Source of the DNA: Pseudonocardia kunmingensis
GTDB taxonomy: Bacteria; Actinomycetota; Actinomycetes; Mycobacteriales; Pseudonocardiaceae
Assembly (NCBI RefSeq): GCF_006716445.1
Contig: NZ_VFPA01000001.1
Coordinates: 744,001-808,000 of the forward strand
Direction of reading: 5' to 3'
Length of the DNA stretch: 64,000 bases
The position numbers were made by a program, and so were the translations under genes. Below, piece after piece: positions 7,849 to 16,946 of this stretch (position 1 is its first letter; each line of letters begins with the position of its first letter). The notes below the pieces were generated by a model. That model saw only the letters and a program-made list of their open reading frames with translations. It was not told the DNA's origin and searched no databases.

Positions 7849-9135
7849 GTGGCGCGAGCCGTCGAGGTCGGGTCCGGTGAGCGGTACACCGGCCGCTACC
7901 TGCTGGTGCTGGGCGACGATCTGCGGAGCGACGACGACGCCGCCTGCACCGCGATACGGGAGCTGAGCGGCGCCGAGGAGGTCACGAACACCCGCGACTC
8001 CGACCGCGGCGCCGCGGCCCGCACCCACCCGACCTTCTTCGCCGAGCTGGGGGTGGCCGTCGCGGACCTCACCGCGCAGCAGCTGGACGCCGCGCGGGCC
8101 GACCGTCGGCTGCTGGGGGTGGAGCGGGAGCGGGTGCAGCGGGCCATCGGCGTGCCCCGCTTCGACGCGGCGCCCGGCGGGTCCCTGTCCGAGGAGTACC
8201 TGCGGGGCTTCCGCGACGCGGCGCAGTTCCTCTACGCCCGGGCCGCGGGGCCCGGGGCCCGGGTGGCACCCGCGCAGTTCGGCGACACCGAGGAGCTGAC
8301 CTGGGGACTGCAGGCCACGGGCGTCGCCGTGGCCCCGGAGACCGGCGCGGGCGTGGCGATCGCGGTGCTCGACACCGGCCTCGACCTCACCCACCCCGAC
8401 TTCGCCGGCCGCGACATCGAGGCCCGCTCGTTCGTCGAGGGGCAGGAGCCCCAGGACGTGCAGGGGCACGGCACGCACGTCGCCGGCACGGCCTGCGGCG
8501 CGCTGGCGCCGGGCACGGGCCGCCGCTACGGGGTCGCACACGGGGCGCGCATCCTCGTCGGCAAGGTCCTCGGCGACGACGGGTCGGGCACCGACGCCGA
8601 CATCCTCGCCGGCATGAGCTGGGCCGTCGCCGCCGGCGCCCGCGTGATCTCGATGTCGCTGGGCGCCGACATGCAGGAGGTCTCCACCGCCTACGAGACC
8701 GCGGGCCGCCGGGCGCTCGAGGCGGGCACCCTGGTCGTGGCCGCGGCCGGCAACAACGCCGAACGGAGCGCGGGCAACCCCGGTTTCGTGGGGGTGCCGG
8801 CCAACAGCCCGTCGATCATGGCGGTCGGCGCGGTGGACGTCGCGCTGGCGATCGCCGACTTCTCCGCCGCGAGCTCGCCGGTCGAGGGCGGGCAGGTCGA
8901 CATCGCCGCGCCCGGCGTCGACGTCTACTCGTCATGGCCGTCGCCGCAGAACACGAACACGATCTCCGGCACCAGCATGGCCACACCGCACGTGTCCGGC
9001 ATCGCGGCGCTGTGGTCCCAGCGCACGGGGGCCACCGGGCAGGAGCTGTGGACCCAGCTCCTGCAGGCCGCGCAACGGCTGCCGCTGCCCGCCACGGACG
9101 TCGGGGCCGGCCTGGTCCGCGCGCCCGGGGCCTGA
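7849..9135 (+). CDS. Subtilisin-like serine peptidase (S8), no signal peptide
   Basis: A 428-aa subtilase with all catalytic parts: Asp175 (VLDTGLD), His207 (HGTHVAG), oxyanion Asn302 (AAGNN) and Ser376 (SGTSMATPH). The N-terminal ~150 residues are a non-catalytic segment without signal peptide or membrane helix, so the enzyme should be cytosolic. Start: GTG 7849 has GGGGAGG 5 nt upstream; the open frame reaches 7813 but without a ribosome site. The small gene 12 bp downstream looks like an I9-type inhibitor, suggesting an enzyme/inhibitor pair. Confidence 0.9.
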   Translation: MARAVEVGSGERYTGRYLLVLGDDLRSDDDAACTAIRELSGAEEVTNTRDSDRGAAARTHPTFFAELGVAVADLTAQQLDAARADRRLLGVERERVQRAIGVPRFDAAPGGSLSEEYLRGFRDAAQFLYARAAGPGARVAPAQFGDTEELTWGLQATGVAVAPETGAGVAIAVLDTGLDLTHPDFAGRDIEARSFVEGQEPQDVQGHGTHVAGTACGALAPGTGRRYGVAHGARILVGKVLGDDGSGTDADILAGMSWAVAAGARVISMSLGADMQEVSTAYETAGRRALEAGTLVVAAAGNNAERSAGNPGFVGVPANSPSIMAVGAVDVALAIADFSAASSPVEGGQVDIAAPGVDVYSSWPSPQNTNTISGTSMATPHVSGIAALWSQRTGATGQELWTQLLQAAQRLPLPATDVGAGLVRAPGA

Positions 9136-9147
9136 GAGGGGACCACG

Positions 9148-9384
9148 ATGCCCGAGAAGATCACGGTCTCCGTCGCCGACGACGCGCTGGACCGGATCGA
9201 CGACGTCGTCACGGCGCTGGAGGGCGGCGGGATGCGCGTCGAGCACGTACTGCGCCCGCTGGGGGTGATCACCGGCTCTGCCGAGGACACGCAGCTGCAG
9301 GCGCTGGGCGCGGTGACGGGAGTGGCCGCGGTGGAGCCGCAGCGAACGGTGCAGCTGCCTCCCCCGGAGTCGGACGTGCAGTAG
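9148..9384 (+). CDS. Small stand-alone I9-like protein, probable partner of the subtilase
   Basis: A 78-aa protein with alternating beta/alpha pattern (ITVSVADD, RVEHVLRPLGVITGSAED, VAAVEPQRTVQLP). This matches the ferredoxin-like fold of subtilase propeptides/I9 inhibitors, where the last strand (GVAAVEPQ) precedes the peptide that fills the active site. GAGAGGGGACC provides a ribosome site, and the gap to the protease gene is 12 bp, so they are co-transcribed. Inhibitor or chaperone function is inferred from fold-like motifs and position. Confidence 0.72.
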   Translation: MPEKITVSVADDALDRIDDVVTALEGGGMRVEHVLRPLGVITGSAEDTQLQALGAVTGVAAVEPQRTVQLPPPESDVQ

Positions 9385-9392
9385 GAGCCACC

Positions 9393-9456
9393 GACGAACG
9401 GCACTGTTCACCCAGTGCATGGCGTCGGTACCTAGCCGACGGAAGTGCCGTTCGTC
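9393..9456. repeat. Interspersed palindromic repeat B, copy 1
   Basis: Outer arms GACGAACGGCACT and AGTGCCGTTCGTC enclose an inner GTCGGTACCTAGCCGAC-type hairpin. It lies between convergent genes and overlaps the last codons and stop of hemG (TAG at 9432-9434). The second copy is at 45155-45203. Confidence 0.8.
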
Positions 9457-10985
9457 GCGAAGGGGGCCACCCGCTCGGCGGCCGCGCGGCCCGTCGCCAC
9501 GCATGCCGGCACCCCGACGCCGTGCAGCGCCGACCCCGCCACCGCGAGGCCGGGTGGCAGGCCGTCCTCGATCGTGCGCACCCGGTCCAGGTGCCCGACC
9601 GCGTACTGCGGGAGCCCGCCGCCCCACCGCTGGACGTGCACGGCCACCGGGGCCGCGGTGAGCCCGGCGAGTGCGGCCAGCCCGGCCCGGGCGCGGGCGA
9701 CCAGCTCCGCGTCGTCCACCTGCAGGGAGGCGGCCTCGCCGAAGCGGCCGAGCGACGCGCGCAGCCGCACGAGGCCGTCCGCGCCCAGGTGCGCCCACTT
9801 GTTCGAGGAGTGGGTCACCGCCTTGACCGGGAGCGGCTCGTCCGCGGCCACGAGCACGCCCGACGTCGCTGGCAGCGTCCCGGCGTCCTGCGCCCGGTAG
9901 GCCAGGGCGACCACGACGGAGGACGCCAGCTCGATCTCCCCCGCCGCCCGCGCGACCGTCGGCGCCGCACCGGCGAGCAGCCGCGCCGCCGCGGGCGCCG
10001 GGACGGCGAGCACGACCGCGTCGACGTCGAGGGCCTCGGGCGCCGTGGTGGGCCCGAGCACCAGCCGCCAGCCCGCATCCCGGCGCCGCAGCTCCCGCAC
10101 CGTGGTGCGCAGGCGCACGTCCGCCCCGGCCGCTGCCGTGAGCGCGTCCAGCAGCACCCGGTAGCCGCCCCGCACGGCGCCGAACACCGGAGTCCCGGGC
10201 GCACCCGCGCGGCTCGCCCTGCTCGTTCGCGGCACTCGCCCGGCCGGAACGGGGGACTCGCCGGGGTGGGACGGGAGACTCGCGCTGTCGGTTCGGGGGA
10301 CTCGCCCTGCTCGTTCGGGAGACTCGCGCTGTCCGTTCGGGAGACTCGCGGGTGGGGCCGTCGCCGCGTCGGCGGCGGCCGTCAGGCTCGGGGCGCCGGC
10401 GTCGAGGGCCGCGGCGAGGGCCGGCACGGTGGCGCGCAGGCCGAGCGCGTCGACCCGGCCCGCGTAGACCCCGCCCAGCAGGGGGTCGGCGAGCCGGTCG
10501 GCGACCTCGTCGCCGAAGCGGGAGCGCAGCAGCCCGCCCAGCGCGACGTCCTCGCCCGGCTGCCAGGACACGGGGCGTTCCGGCTCGGCGGCGACGGCGG
10601 TGAGCCCGGCGGCGGACAGCAGGCCGTCCAGGCGCGCCGCGCTCGTGGGGACGCCGAGCAGGGTGCCGCCGGGGAGCGGCCCGGTGCGCCCGCCCGCCCG
10701 CACCGACGCCGTCGCGCCGGTCGGGTGCACCAGCTCGGCGGTGAGGCCGAGCTCGGCGAGCAGCGCCGGGACCTCCGGGCGGCGGGCCAGGAACGCCTCA
10801 GCCCCGACGTCGAACGCCACCCCGGCGAGGTCGACGGTGCGCAGCACGCCACCGAGGCGGTCGCGCTGCTCGAGGACGGTGATCGCGGCCGACGGCCCGA
10901 GCAGGGTGCGCAGCCGGTGGGCGGCGGCCAGCCCGGAGATCCCGCCGCCGACGACGGCGACACGGGGGGCGACCCGCGGTGTCAC
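9432..10985 (-). CDS. hemG: HemG/HemY-type protoporphyrinogen/coproporphyrinogen III oxidase
   Basis: FAD-dependent oxidase aromatising the porphyrinogen ring; in actinobacteria it normally acts on coproporphyrinogen III ahead of HemQ. The N-terminal FAD motif [17 protein letters not shown] is clear, as are LEQRDRLGG and the C-terminal [19 protein letters not shown]. The GTG start overlaps the hemE stop (GTGA). Odd: residues ~211-260 are a 22-residue-period Ser/Pro/Arg stretch encoded by a 22-bp DNA repeat, between normal family blocks (AGAPSL... and [10 protein letters not shown]). The last codons are supplied by palindromic repeat B. Confidence 0.93.
   Translation of the reverse strand: MTPRVAPRVAVVGGGISGLAAAHRLRTLLGPSAAITVLEQRDRLGGVLRTVDLAGVAFDVGAEAFLARRPEVPALLAELGLTAELVHPTGATASVRAGGRTGPLPGGTLLGVPTSAARLDGLLSAAGLTAVAAEPERPVSWQPGEDVALGGLLRSRFGDEVADRLADPLLGGVYAGRVDALGLRATVPALAAALDAGAPSLTAAADAATAPPASLPNGQRESPERAGRVPRTDSASLPSHPGESPVPAGRVPRTSRASRAGAPGTPVFGAVRGGYRVLLDALTAAAGADVRLRTTVRELRRRDAGWRLVLGPTTAPEALDVDAVVLAVPAPAAARLLAGAAPTVARAAGEIELASSVVVALAYRAQDAGTLPATSGVLVAADEPLPVKAVTHSSNKWAHLGADGLVRLRASLGRFGEAASLQVDDAELVARARAGLAALAGLTAAPVAVHVQRWGGGLPQYAVGHLDRVRTIEDGLPPGLAVAGSALHGVGVPACVATGRAAAERVAPFATNGTSVG
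10205..10352 (-). repeat. 22-bp tandem repeat inside hemG
   Basis: On the plus strand the marker ACTCG recurs at 10234, 10256, 10278, 10300, 10322 and 10344, with a variant unit at 10212: seven units with an exact 22-bp period. Minus-strand core: CGAGTCTCCCGAACGGACAG. Because 22 is not a multiple of 3, all three frames are used in turn and the peptide repeats every 22 residues. Same family as 3540-3698. Confidence 0.9.
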
Positions 10986-12046
10986 GGCCGCAGGGAGTGC
11001 ACCAGCTCGACGAGCCTGGTGAGGGCGTCCGGGTCGGTGTCGGGGAGCACGCCGTGGCCGAGGTTGAACACGTGGCCCGGGGCGCGGCGGCCCTCGTCGA
11101 CGATGCGGCGCGCCTCCGCCGCGATCGAGGCGGTGTCGGCGAACAGCACGGCCGGGTCGAGGTTGCCCTGCACGGCGACGCGGCCGCCGGTGCGGCGCGC
11201 GGCCTCGTCCAGCGGCACCCGCCAGTCGGCGCCCACGACGTCGGCGCCGGCCTCGGCCATCGCGCCGAGCAGTTCGCCGGTGCCGACGCCGAAGTGGATG
11301 CGGGGCACGCCCGCGCCCGCGAGACCGGCGAGGACGCGGGTGGAGTGCGGCAGGACGTACTCGCGGTAGTCGCGCTCGGACAGCGCGCCCGCCCAGGAGT
11401 CGAACAGCTGCACGGCGTCGACGCCCGCGGCGACCTGGGCGCGCAGGAACGTGCCCGTGATGCCGGCGAGGCGTTCCATCAGCGCGTGCCAGACGTCCGG
11501 CGCCGAGCGCATCAGGGCCTTGGTGCGCTCGTGGTTGCGGCTCGGCCCGCCCTCGACGAGGTAGGAGGCGAGGGTGAAGGGGGCGCCGGCGAAGCCGATC
11601 AGCGGGGTGTCGCCCAGCTCGGGCAGGAGCAGCCCGATCGCGTCGGTGACCGGGGCGACCTGCTCGACGTGCAGCGCGGGGATCCGCTCGACGTCGGCCA
11701 TCGTGCGCACGGGACGGGCGACGACCGGACCCGTGCCGGCGACGATGTCGACGCCGACGCCCGCCACGTAGAGGGGCACGACGATGTCGCTGAACAGGAT
11801 CGCGGCGTCGACGCCGTGGCGGCGCACCGGCTGCAGCGTGATCTCGCACGTGAGGTCGGGCGTGAGGCAGGCCTGGATCATCCCGGTGCCGGCGCGCAGC
11901 GCCCGGTACTCCGGCAGCGAGCGCCCGGCCTGGCGCATGAACCACACCGGCACCCGCGACGGGCGCTCGCCGCGCGCGGCGACGAGGAGCGGCGCGTCGG
12001 GCAGCTGCCGGCGGGGGTGGACGGCGGAGGCGGGCGAGAGCGTCAT
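10982..12046 (-). CDS. hemE: Uroporphyrinogen decarboxylase
   Basis: Converts uroporphyrinogen III to coproporphyrinogen III in the cytosol. The 354-aa length is standard. Family signatures are present: [17 protein letters not shown] near the N-terminus and [17 protein letters not shown] in the middle, plus [14 protein letters not shown] near the end. ATG start with a weak purine-rich leader. Stop overlaps the hemG start by 4 bp, so both are translated together; this gives the pathway order HemE, HemG, HemQ within the window. Confidence 0.97.
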   Translation of the reverse strand: MTLSPASAVHPRRQLPDAPLLVAARGERPSRVPVWFMRQAGRSLPEYRALRAGTGMIQACLTPDLTCEITLQPVRRHGVDAAILFSDIVVPLYVAGVGVDIVAGTGPVVARPVRTMADVERIPALHVEQVAPVTDAIGLLLPELGDTPLIGFAGAPFTLASYLVEGGPSRNHERTKALMRSAPDVWHALMERLAGITGTFLRAQVAAGVDAVQLFDSWAGALSERDYREYVLPHSTRVLAGLAGAGVPRIHFGVGTGELLGAMAEAGADVVGADWRVPLDEAARRTGGRVAVQGNLDPAVLFADTASIAAEARRIVDEGRRAPGHVFNLGHGVLPDTDPDALTRLVELVHSLRP

Positions 12047-12173
12047 GGCCCCTCCATCCTCCCACGCGCCACCACCGGGTCACCGCCGGGCGGTCGGTGT
12101 CCCCCGGACGGGTTGCCTCGTGTGCGGCGCGCCTCGCCTGCGGATCACCCAGAGCGACCTAGAGTCCTCGCTC

Positions 12174-12755
12174 GTGTCCGACGCGCCCGCCCCACCACTG
12201 GAGTTCCAGCAGGCCGTCACCTCGATGCGCACGGTACGGCCACGCCCCGAGCTCGCCCTCGCGCCCCTGGAGGCGCCACCCCGGCTCGCGCCGTGGACGT
12301 GGGCGTTCAGCGTGGAGGCCGACCCGGCCCGGGAGCACGGTGACGACACGGACGAGCCGGACACCTCCGGCCGTCTGATCCTGCTGCACGACCCGGCCGG
12401 ACAGGACGCCTGGGAGGGCACCTTCCGGCTCGTCTGCTTCGTCCAGGCCCGCCTGGAGCCCGAGCAGCTGGGTGACGAGATGCTGCCGGTGGTGGGCTGG
12501 TCGTGGCTGACCGAGGCGCTCGAGTTCGCCGGTGCGGAGCACGTGGCGCTGGGCGGCACCGTCACGCAGACGTCGTCGGTGCGGTTCGGCGACATCGCCG
12601 GCCCCCGCCGCGACGACGACGTGGAGCTGCGCGCGTCCTGGAGCCCGGTCGGCACCGACCTGTCCCGACACGCCGAGGCGTTCTGCGCCCTGATCGCATC
12701 GGCGGCCGGTCTTCCGCCGGTCGGAGTGCTCCCCCTCGCCCATCGGACGGTCTGA
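12174..12755 (+). CDS. DUF3000 family protein
   Basis: A 193-aa actinobacterial protein of the DUF3000 family, recognised by the N-terminal FQQAVTSMRTVRPRPELAL and the central GWSWLTEALE...GGTVTQTSSVRFGDIAG. Function unknown. The GTG at 12174 follows a TAGAGT box 7 nt upstream, compatible with a leaderless transcript. Placed divergently from hemE and upstream of a response regulator and RNase D, an order I know from related actinobacteria, so the context is ancestral. Confidence 0.9.
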   Translation: MSDAPAPPLEFQQAVTSMRTVRPRPELALAPLEAPPRLAPWTWAFSVEADPAREHGDDTDEPDTSGRLILLHDPAGQDAWEGTFRLVCFVQARLEPEQLGDEMLPVVGWSWLTEALEFAGAEHVALGGTVTQTSSVRFGDIAGPRRDDDVELRASWSPVGTDLSRHAEAFCALIASAAGLPPVGVLPLAHRTV

Positions 12756-13024
12756 CGGTCACAACCCGTCAACGAACGCCGATCGGGGGGTTCACCAGCG
12801 TGTTCGACGCTCCCAGTGATCACCATCGTCACCCGGACGAGTGGTCGGGCATCGACAACGCTGTAACTTTCACCCGGAGAAGTTCGATCCGATACACGAC
12901 GTTAGACCGCTTGGGGGGCTACGCTTCCTCCACGACACCTCCTCGGGCGGTCGGGCGAGTAGCTCCATCGACCGGGGGTCTGGTGCCGGTCGGGGGGCAA
13001 CGACCGACTCCAGGAGGTAACGAC

Positions 13025-13756
13025 GTGGCCGTTGTGGGCCAGGGCGCACCAGTGCGCGGCACTGCGGGTCATTCACCCGCCCATGCTGTGCTGTCGCCCG
13101 CGATGGTCCCGCACCCGCGGGAAGAGCTGTTCTCGGTGCTGGTGGTCGACGACCACCCGCTCCTACGCGAGGCGATCGCCGCGCGGCTGCGCTCCATGGG
13201 CGCCGGTACGGTCTACGAGGCCGCCTCGGTGGCCGAGGCGCGGGCGCGGGCCCATGCCAACGGGCCGTGCGATCTCGCGATCCTCGATCTCGGCCTGCCC
13301 GACGGCAGCGGGCTCGACCTGGTCACCGAGCTGCGGTCACTGGGTTGGAACCGCCTCGTCGTGCTCGCCTCCTCCGACGACCCGTACGCGGTGCGTTCGG
13401 CGTTCCAGGCGGGCGCGCAGGCCTACCTGCTCAAGTCGGCGTCGGCGGCGATCGTCACCGACGGCGTGAAGCGGGTGCTGGACGGCGGCGTCTACGCCGA
13501 CCCGACGGTCGCGCCGCTGCTCGCCACCGGCACCCGCGTGCCGGGCACCGACAACACTCCGCGCGAGCTCTCGGCGCGCGAGGTCGAGGTGCTGCAGCTC
13601 GTGGCCGACGGGCAGTCCAACAAGGAGATCGGCGAGGCGCTGAGCCTCTCCGCGCTCACGGTGAAGAGCCACCTGTCGCGCATCGGGCGCAAGCTCGGCA
13701 CGGGTGACCGCGCGCAGATGGTCGCGCTGGCGATGCGAGCCGGGGTCATCCGCTGA
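13025..13756 (+). CDS. Orphan LuxR-type response regulator
   Basis: A 243-aa regulator: a ~33-residue N-terminal tail, receiver (VLVVDDHPLLREAIAARL, phosphoacceptor Asp in LAILDLGLPDGSG, Lys in YLLKSAS), and LuxR DNA-binding domain (LSAREVEVLQLVADGQSNKEIGEAL). GTG 13025 has a perfect AGGAGG 6 nt upstream, which decides the start. No kinase is adjacent, so it is an orphan; the 269-bp upstream gap holds no gene. The stop overlaps the apparent CTG start of RNase D. Confidence 0.93.
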   Translation: MAVVGQGAPVRGTAGHSPAHAVLSPAMVPHPREELFSVLVVDDHPLLREAIAARLRSMGAGTVYEAASVAEARARAHANGPCDLAILDLGLPDGSGLDLVTELRSLGWNRLVVLASSDDPYAVRSAFQAGAQAYLLKSASAAIVTDGVKRVLDGGVYADPTVAPLLATGTRVPGTDNTPRELSAREVEVLQLVADGQSNKEIGEALSLSALTVKSHLSRIGRKLGTGDRAQMVALAMRAGVIR

Positions 13757-14979
13757 CAGGAGAAACACTCGAAGACCACCAGGGGCCGGTCCCGCTGCTG
13801 CGGCCCGCCGACGGGCTACCGCCGGTCGTCGCCGACGGCGCGGCCCTGGCCCGCACGGCCGAGGCCGTGGCGGCCGGGACCGGGCCGGTCGCCGTCGACG
13901 CCGAACGCGCCTCCGGCTTCCGGTACTCGCAGCGGGCCTACCTGGTCCAGCTGCGTCGGGCCGGCGCGGGCACGGCCCTGGTCGACCCCATCCCGCTGGG
14001 CAGCGACCTGTCCGCGCTCGCGCCGGCCCTCAGCGGGCCGGAGTGGGTCCTGCACGCGGCCAACCAGGACCTCGCCTGCCTCGCCGAGACCGGGCTCAGG
14101 CCCTCGGCCCTCTTCGACACCGAGCTGGCCGGACGGCTGGCCGGGCTCCCCCGGGTCGGGCTCGGCCCGCTCGTGGAGCAGCTGCTGGGGCTGAGCCTGG
14201 AGAAGGGGCACGGCGCGGCCGACTGGTCGCGCCGCCCGCTTCCCGAGGACTGGCTCGTGTACGCGGCGCTCGACGTGGAGGTGCTCGTCGAGCTGCGGGA
14301 CGTGCTCGCGGGGCTGCTGACCGAGCAGGGCAAGCTCGAGTGGGCCTTGCAGGAGTTCGAGGCCGTCCGCACCGCACCGCCGCCCCTCCCCCGCGCCGAG
14401 CCGTGGCGGCGTCTGTCGGGCGTCCACAAGCTGCGCAAGCCGAAGCTGCTCGCCGCCGCCCGGACCCTGTGGGAGGCGCGCGACCGGCTGGCCGCCGAGC
14501 GGGACATCGCCCCGGGGCGCATCCTGCCCGACGCCGCGATCGTCGCGGCCGCCGCCGCGCAGCCGGAGTCACCCCAGGCGCTCGCGGCCATGCCGACGTT
14601 CCGCGGCCGCGCCCAGCGCCGGCTCACCTCCTACTGGTTCGCGGCCCTGGCACAGGCCGCCGCGCTCGACCCCGCCGAGTACCCCCGCGCGTCCCCGCCC
14701 AGCGACGGGCCCCCGCCGGTCTCGCGCTGGGCGGACCGCGACCCCGACGCCGCCGCCCGCCTGGCGGCCGCCCGCGCCGCCGTGGCCGCGGTCGGCGAGC
14801 AGTGGAACGTCCCGGTCGAGAACCTGCTGCTGCCCGACCTGCTGCGCCGCCTGTGCTGGAGCCCGCCCGCCGACGGCGACGTCCGCGCGGCGATGCGCGC
14901 AGGCGGCGCCCGCGAGTGGCAGGTCGACCTGCTGGGCGCCGACCTGGAGAAGGCACTGGCGACGCGCGCGACCCCCTGA
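13753..14979 (+). CDS. rnd: Ribonuclease D (3'-5' exonuclease with HRDC domain)
   Basis: 3'-exoribonuclease for structured RNA. DEDD motifs are visible: VAVDAERAS, the central HAANQDLACL, and VYAALDVEVL; a C-terminal HRDC-like region follows. Family sequence begins well upstream of the first standard start (GTG 13867): PVPLLRPADGLPPVVADGAA is in frame and typical of homologues. Between the in-frame stop at 13705 and 13867 there is no ATG, GTG or TTG. The likeliest start is CTG at 13753, overlapping the regulator's TGA (CTGA) and giving 408 aa. The conventional fallback is 13867. Confidence 0.88.
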   Translation: MTGETLEDHQGPVPLLRPADGLPPVVADGAALARTAEAVAAGTGPVAVDAERASGFRYSQRAYLVQLRRAGAGTALVDPIPLGSDLSALAPALSGPEWVLHAANQDLACLAETGLRPSALFDTELAGRLAGLPRVGLGPLVEQLLGLSLEKGHGAADWSRRPLPEDWLVYAALDVEVLVELRDVLAGLLTEQGKLEWALQEFEAVRTAPPPLPRAEPWRRLSGVHKLRKPKLLAAARTLWEARDRLAAERDIAPGRILPDAAIVAAAAAQPESPQALAAMPTFRGRAQRRLTSYWFAALAQAAALDPAEYPRASPPSDGPPPVSRWADRDPDAAARLAAARAAVAAVGEQWNVPVENLLLPDLLRRLCWSPPADGDVRAAMRAGGAREWQVDLLGADLEKALATRATP

Positions 14980-15046
14980 CACACCGACATCGGTGCCGGC
15001 ACACCGACTGCAGTCGGTGTGCCGGCACCAGGATCGGTGTGCGAGC
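14980..15046. repeat. Interspersed palindromic repeat A, copy 1
   Basis: A 32-bp perfect palindrome at 14995-15026 centred on CTGCAG (half-site GCCGGCACACCGACTG), with extra copies of the half-site CACACCGA/TCGGTGTG on both sides. It fills the whole gap between the convergent stops of RNase D and the kinase. Other copies: 40480, 63284 and 63391. Confidence 0.85.
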
Positions 15047-15047
15047 G

Positions 15048-16265
15048 TCAGGGGCCCGGCAGCCGGACCGTCACCACCAGGCCACCACCGGGCACCGGTT
15101 CGGCCCGCACGGTGCCGCCGTGGGCGTGGACGACGGCGCGCACGATCGACAGGCCCAGCCCGGAGCCGGGGGTGTCGGCGGTGCGGGCGACCGGCCCGCG
15201 CCGGAACGGTTCGAACAGCTCGACGACCCGGTCCCCCGGGATCTCCGGGCCGGAGGAGGACACCTGCAGGCAGGCCAGCCCGTCGGTCGCACCCGTGGAC
15301 ACCTCCAGCCAGCCGCCGGTCACGTTGTGCCGCACGGCGTTCTCCACGAGGTTGCCGGCGACGCGCTCGAGCAGGACCGGGTCACCCCGCGTCGGTGCCG
15401 GGTTCGCCCGCAGCTGCGTGCGCAGGCCGCGCCGACCCGCCTCGGCCCGCACGGCGGCGAGCGCGGGCACCACGACGTCGGCGAGGTCGACCGGGCGCAC
15501 GTCGGCCAGCTCCGCGCCCTCGGTGCGGGCGAGCAGCAGCAACCCCGCGATGAGGTCGTCGGCGCGGCGGGTGGCGTCGCGCACCACGGACGCCATGCGC
15601 CGCAGCTCCTCGACGTCGGCCGCCGGGTCGGCGAGCGTGACGTCGACCTCGGTGCGCAGCACCGACAGTGGGGTGCGCAGCTCGTGGCTGGCGTTGGCGA
15701 CGAAGCGGCGCTGCGCGTCGAACGCCGCCTGCAGCCGGTCGAGCATCGCGTCGAAGCCCGCAGCCAGCTCGGCCACCTCGCCGCGGGCGTCCTGCAGCCC
15801 CGTGCGGGTGTCCAGGGACTCGACGGTGAGCCGGCGCGCGGTGGCCGTGACGGCGTGCAGCGGGCCGAGAACGTGCCCGACGAGGACCCAGGAAACGACC
15901 GCGGCCGCGGCGACGACCAGCGGGAACGCGATCAGCCCCGCCCGCAGCACGTCGGCACGGGCGGCGGCCCCGATCGCCTCGTTGAGCTGTTCCGCCGGGA
16001 CCGCGACCCCGCCGACGCGCACGGTCGTGCCGGCCGGCAGCGACGGGACGCTGCGCGCGACGCCGCCCACCAGCAGCCAGCCCAGCCAGAGCAGCAGCGC
16101 GCTCACGAGCGCGACCACCGCCGTGCAGACCAGCGTGAGCCGTGGGCGCAGCCCGACGCCCCGCGACCCGCGGCGGACCCGCGCGGGCACCGGGGGCGGC
16201 GGCGCCGGTGCCCAGTCCGGCTGCCGGCCCGTCTCGCGGACCGTCGGTGGCGCAGGCTCGGCCAC
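15048..16265 (-). CDS. Membrane sensor histidine kinase (HisKA/HAMP type)
   Basis: A 405-aa kinase: cytosolic proline-rich start, first membrane helix at about 44-68, a short extracytoplasmic loop, a second helix at about 112-132, HAMP linker (VLGPLHAVTATARRLTVESLDTR), H-box NASHELRTPLSVLRTEVDV, N-box LVENAVRHN and G-box GSGLGLSIVRAVVHAHGG. Cognate regulator lies 15 bp upstream on the same strand. GTG start. The short external loop offers little room for a specific sensor. Confidence 0.93.
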   Translation of the reverse strand: MAEPAPPTVRETGRQPDWAPAPPPPVPARVRRGSRGVGLRPRLTLVCTAVVALVSALLLWLGWLLVGGVARSVPSLPAGTTVRVGGVAVPAEQLNEAIGAAARADVLRAGLIAFPLVVAAAAVVSWVLVGHVLGPLHAVTATARRLTVESLDTRTGLQDARGEVAELAAGFDAMLDRLQAAFDAQRRFVANASHELRTPLSVLRTEVDVTLADPAADVEELRRMASVVRDATRRADDLIAGLLLLARTEGAELADVRPVDLADVVVPALAAVRAEAGRRGLRTQLRANPAPTRGDPVLLERVAGNLVENAVRHNVTGGWLEVSTGATDGLACLQVSSSGPEIPGDRVVELFEPFRRGPVARTADTPGSGLGLSIVRAVVHAHGGTVRAEPVPGGGLVVTVRLPGP

Positions 16266-16280
16266 GCCCGCCCCCTCGGC

Positions 16281-16946
16281 TCAGCCGGCGGCGGGCACCC
16301 GGTACCCGGCGCCCACCACGGTCTCGATCACCCCTGGCTCGCCCAGCTTCTTGCGCAGCGTCATCACCGTCACCCGCACGGTGGTGGTGAACGGGTCGGC
16401 GTTCTCGTCCCAGACCCGCTCCAGGAGCTCCTCGCTGCTCACCACGGCGCCACCCGCGGCCAGCAGCACCTCCAGCACCCCGAACTCCTTGCGGGTGAGC
16501 TCCACGGGGCGCTCGCCGCGGTGCACGGTGCGGCGCGCCGGGTCCAGCGCGACGTCGCCCGCCACGAGCATCGGGGGCACGGCCGGGGTGGCCCGGCGGC
16601 CCAGCGCCCGGCAGCGCGCGACGAGCTCGGGGAAGTCGAACGGCTTGGCGAGGTAGTCGTCGGCGCCCCGGGACAGCCCGTCGACCTTGTCGGCGAGGGT
16701 GCCGCTGGCCGTCAGCATGATCACGCGCGTCGTCGACGCGGACGCGACGATCTCCGCGCACAGCCGGTCGCCGGACATGCCGGGCAGGTCGCGGTCGAGC
16801 ACCACCACGTCGTAGCGGGTGACCACGGCCTTCTCGTGACCGCTGTCGCCGTCGTAGGCGACGTCGACGGCCATCCCCTCGCGACGCAGCCCGCGCGCCA
16901 CGGCGTCGGCCAGCGGCCGCTCGTCCTCGACGATCAGAACCCGCAT
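16281..16946 (-). CDS. OmpR/PhoB-type response regulator
   Basis: A 221-aa regulator with receiver (RVLIVEDERPLADAVARGL, phosphoacceptor Asp in VVVLDRDLPG, Lys in YLAKPFDFPEL) and a winged-helix output domain (ELTRKEFGVLEVLL...TTVRVTVMTLRKKLG...VVGAGYRV). Its ATG shares one base with the dxs stop (TGATG), and the kinase gene follows, so dxs, regulator and kinase probably form one operon. Confidence 0.93.
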   Translation of the reverse strand: MRVLIVEDERPLADAVARGLRREGMAVDVAYDGDSGHEKAVVTRYDVVVLDRDLPGMSGDRLCAEIVASASTTRVIMLTASGTLADKVDGLSRGADDYLAKPFDFPELVARCRALGRRATPAVPPMLVAGDVALDPARRTVHRGERPVELTRKEFGVLEVLLAAGGAVVSSEELLERVWDENADPFTTTVRVTVMTLRKKLGEPGVIETVVGAGYRVPAAG

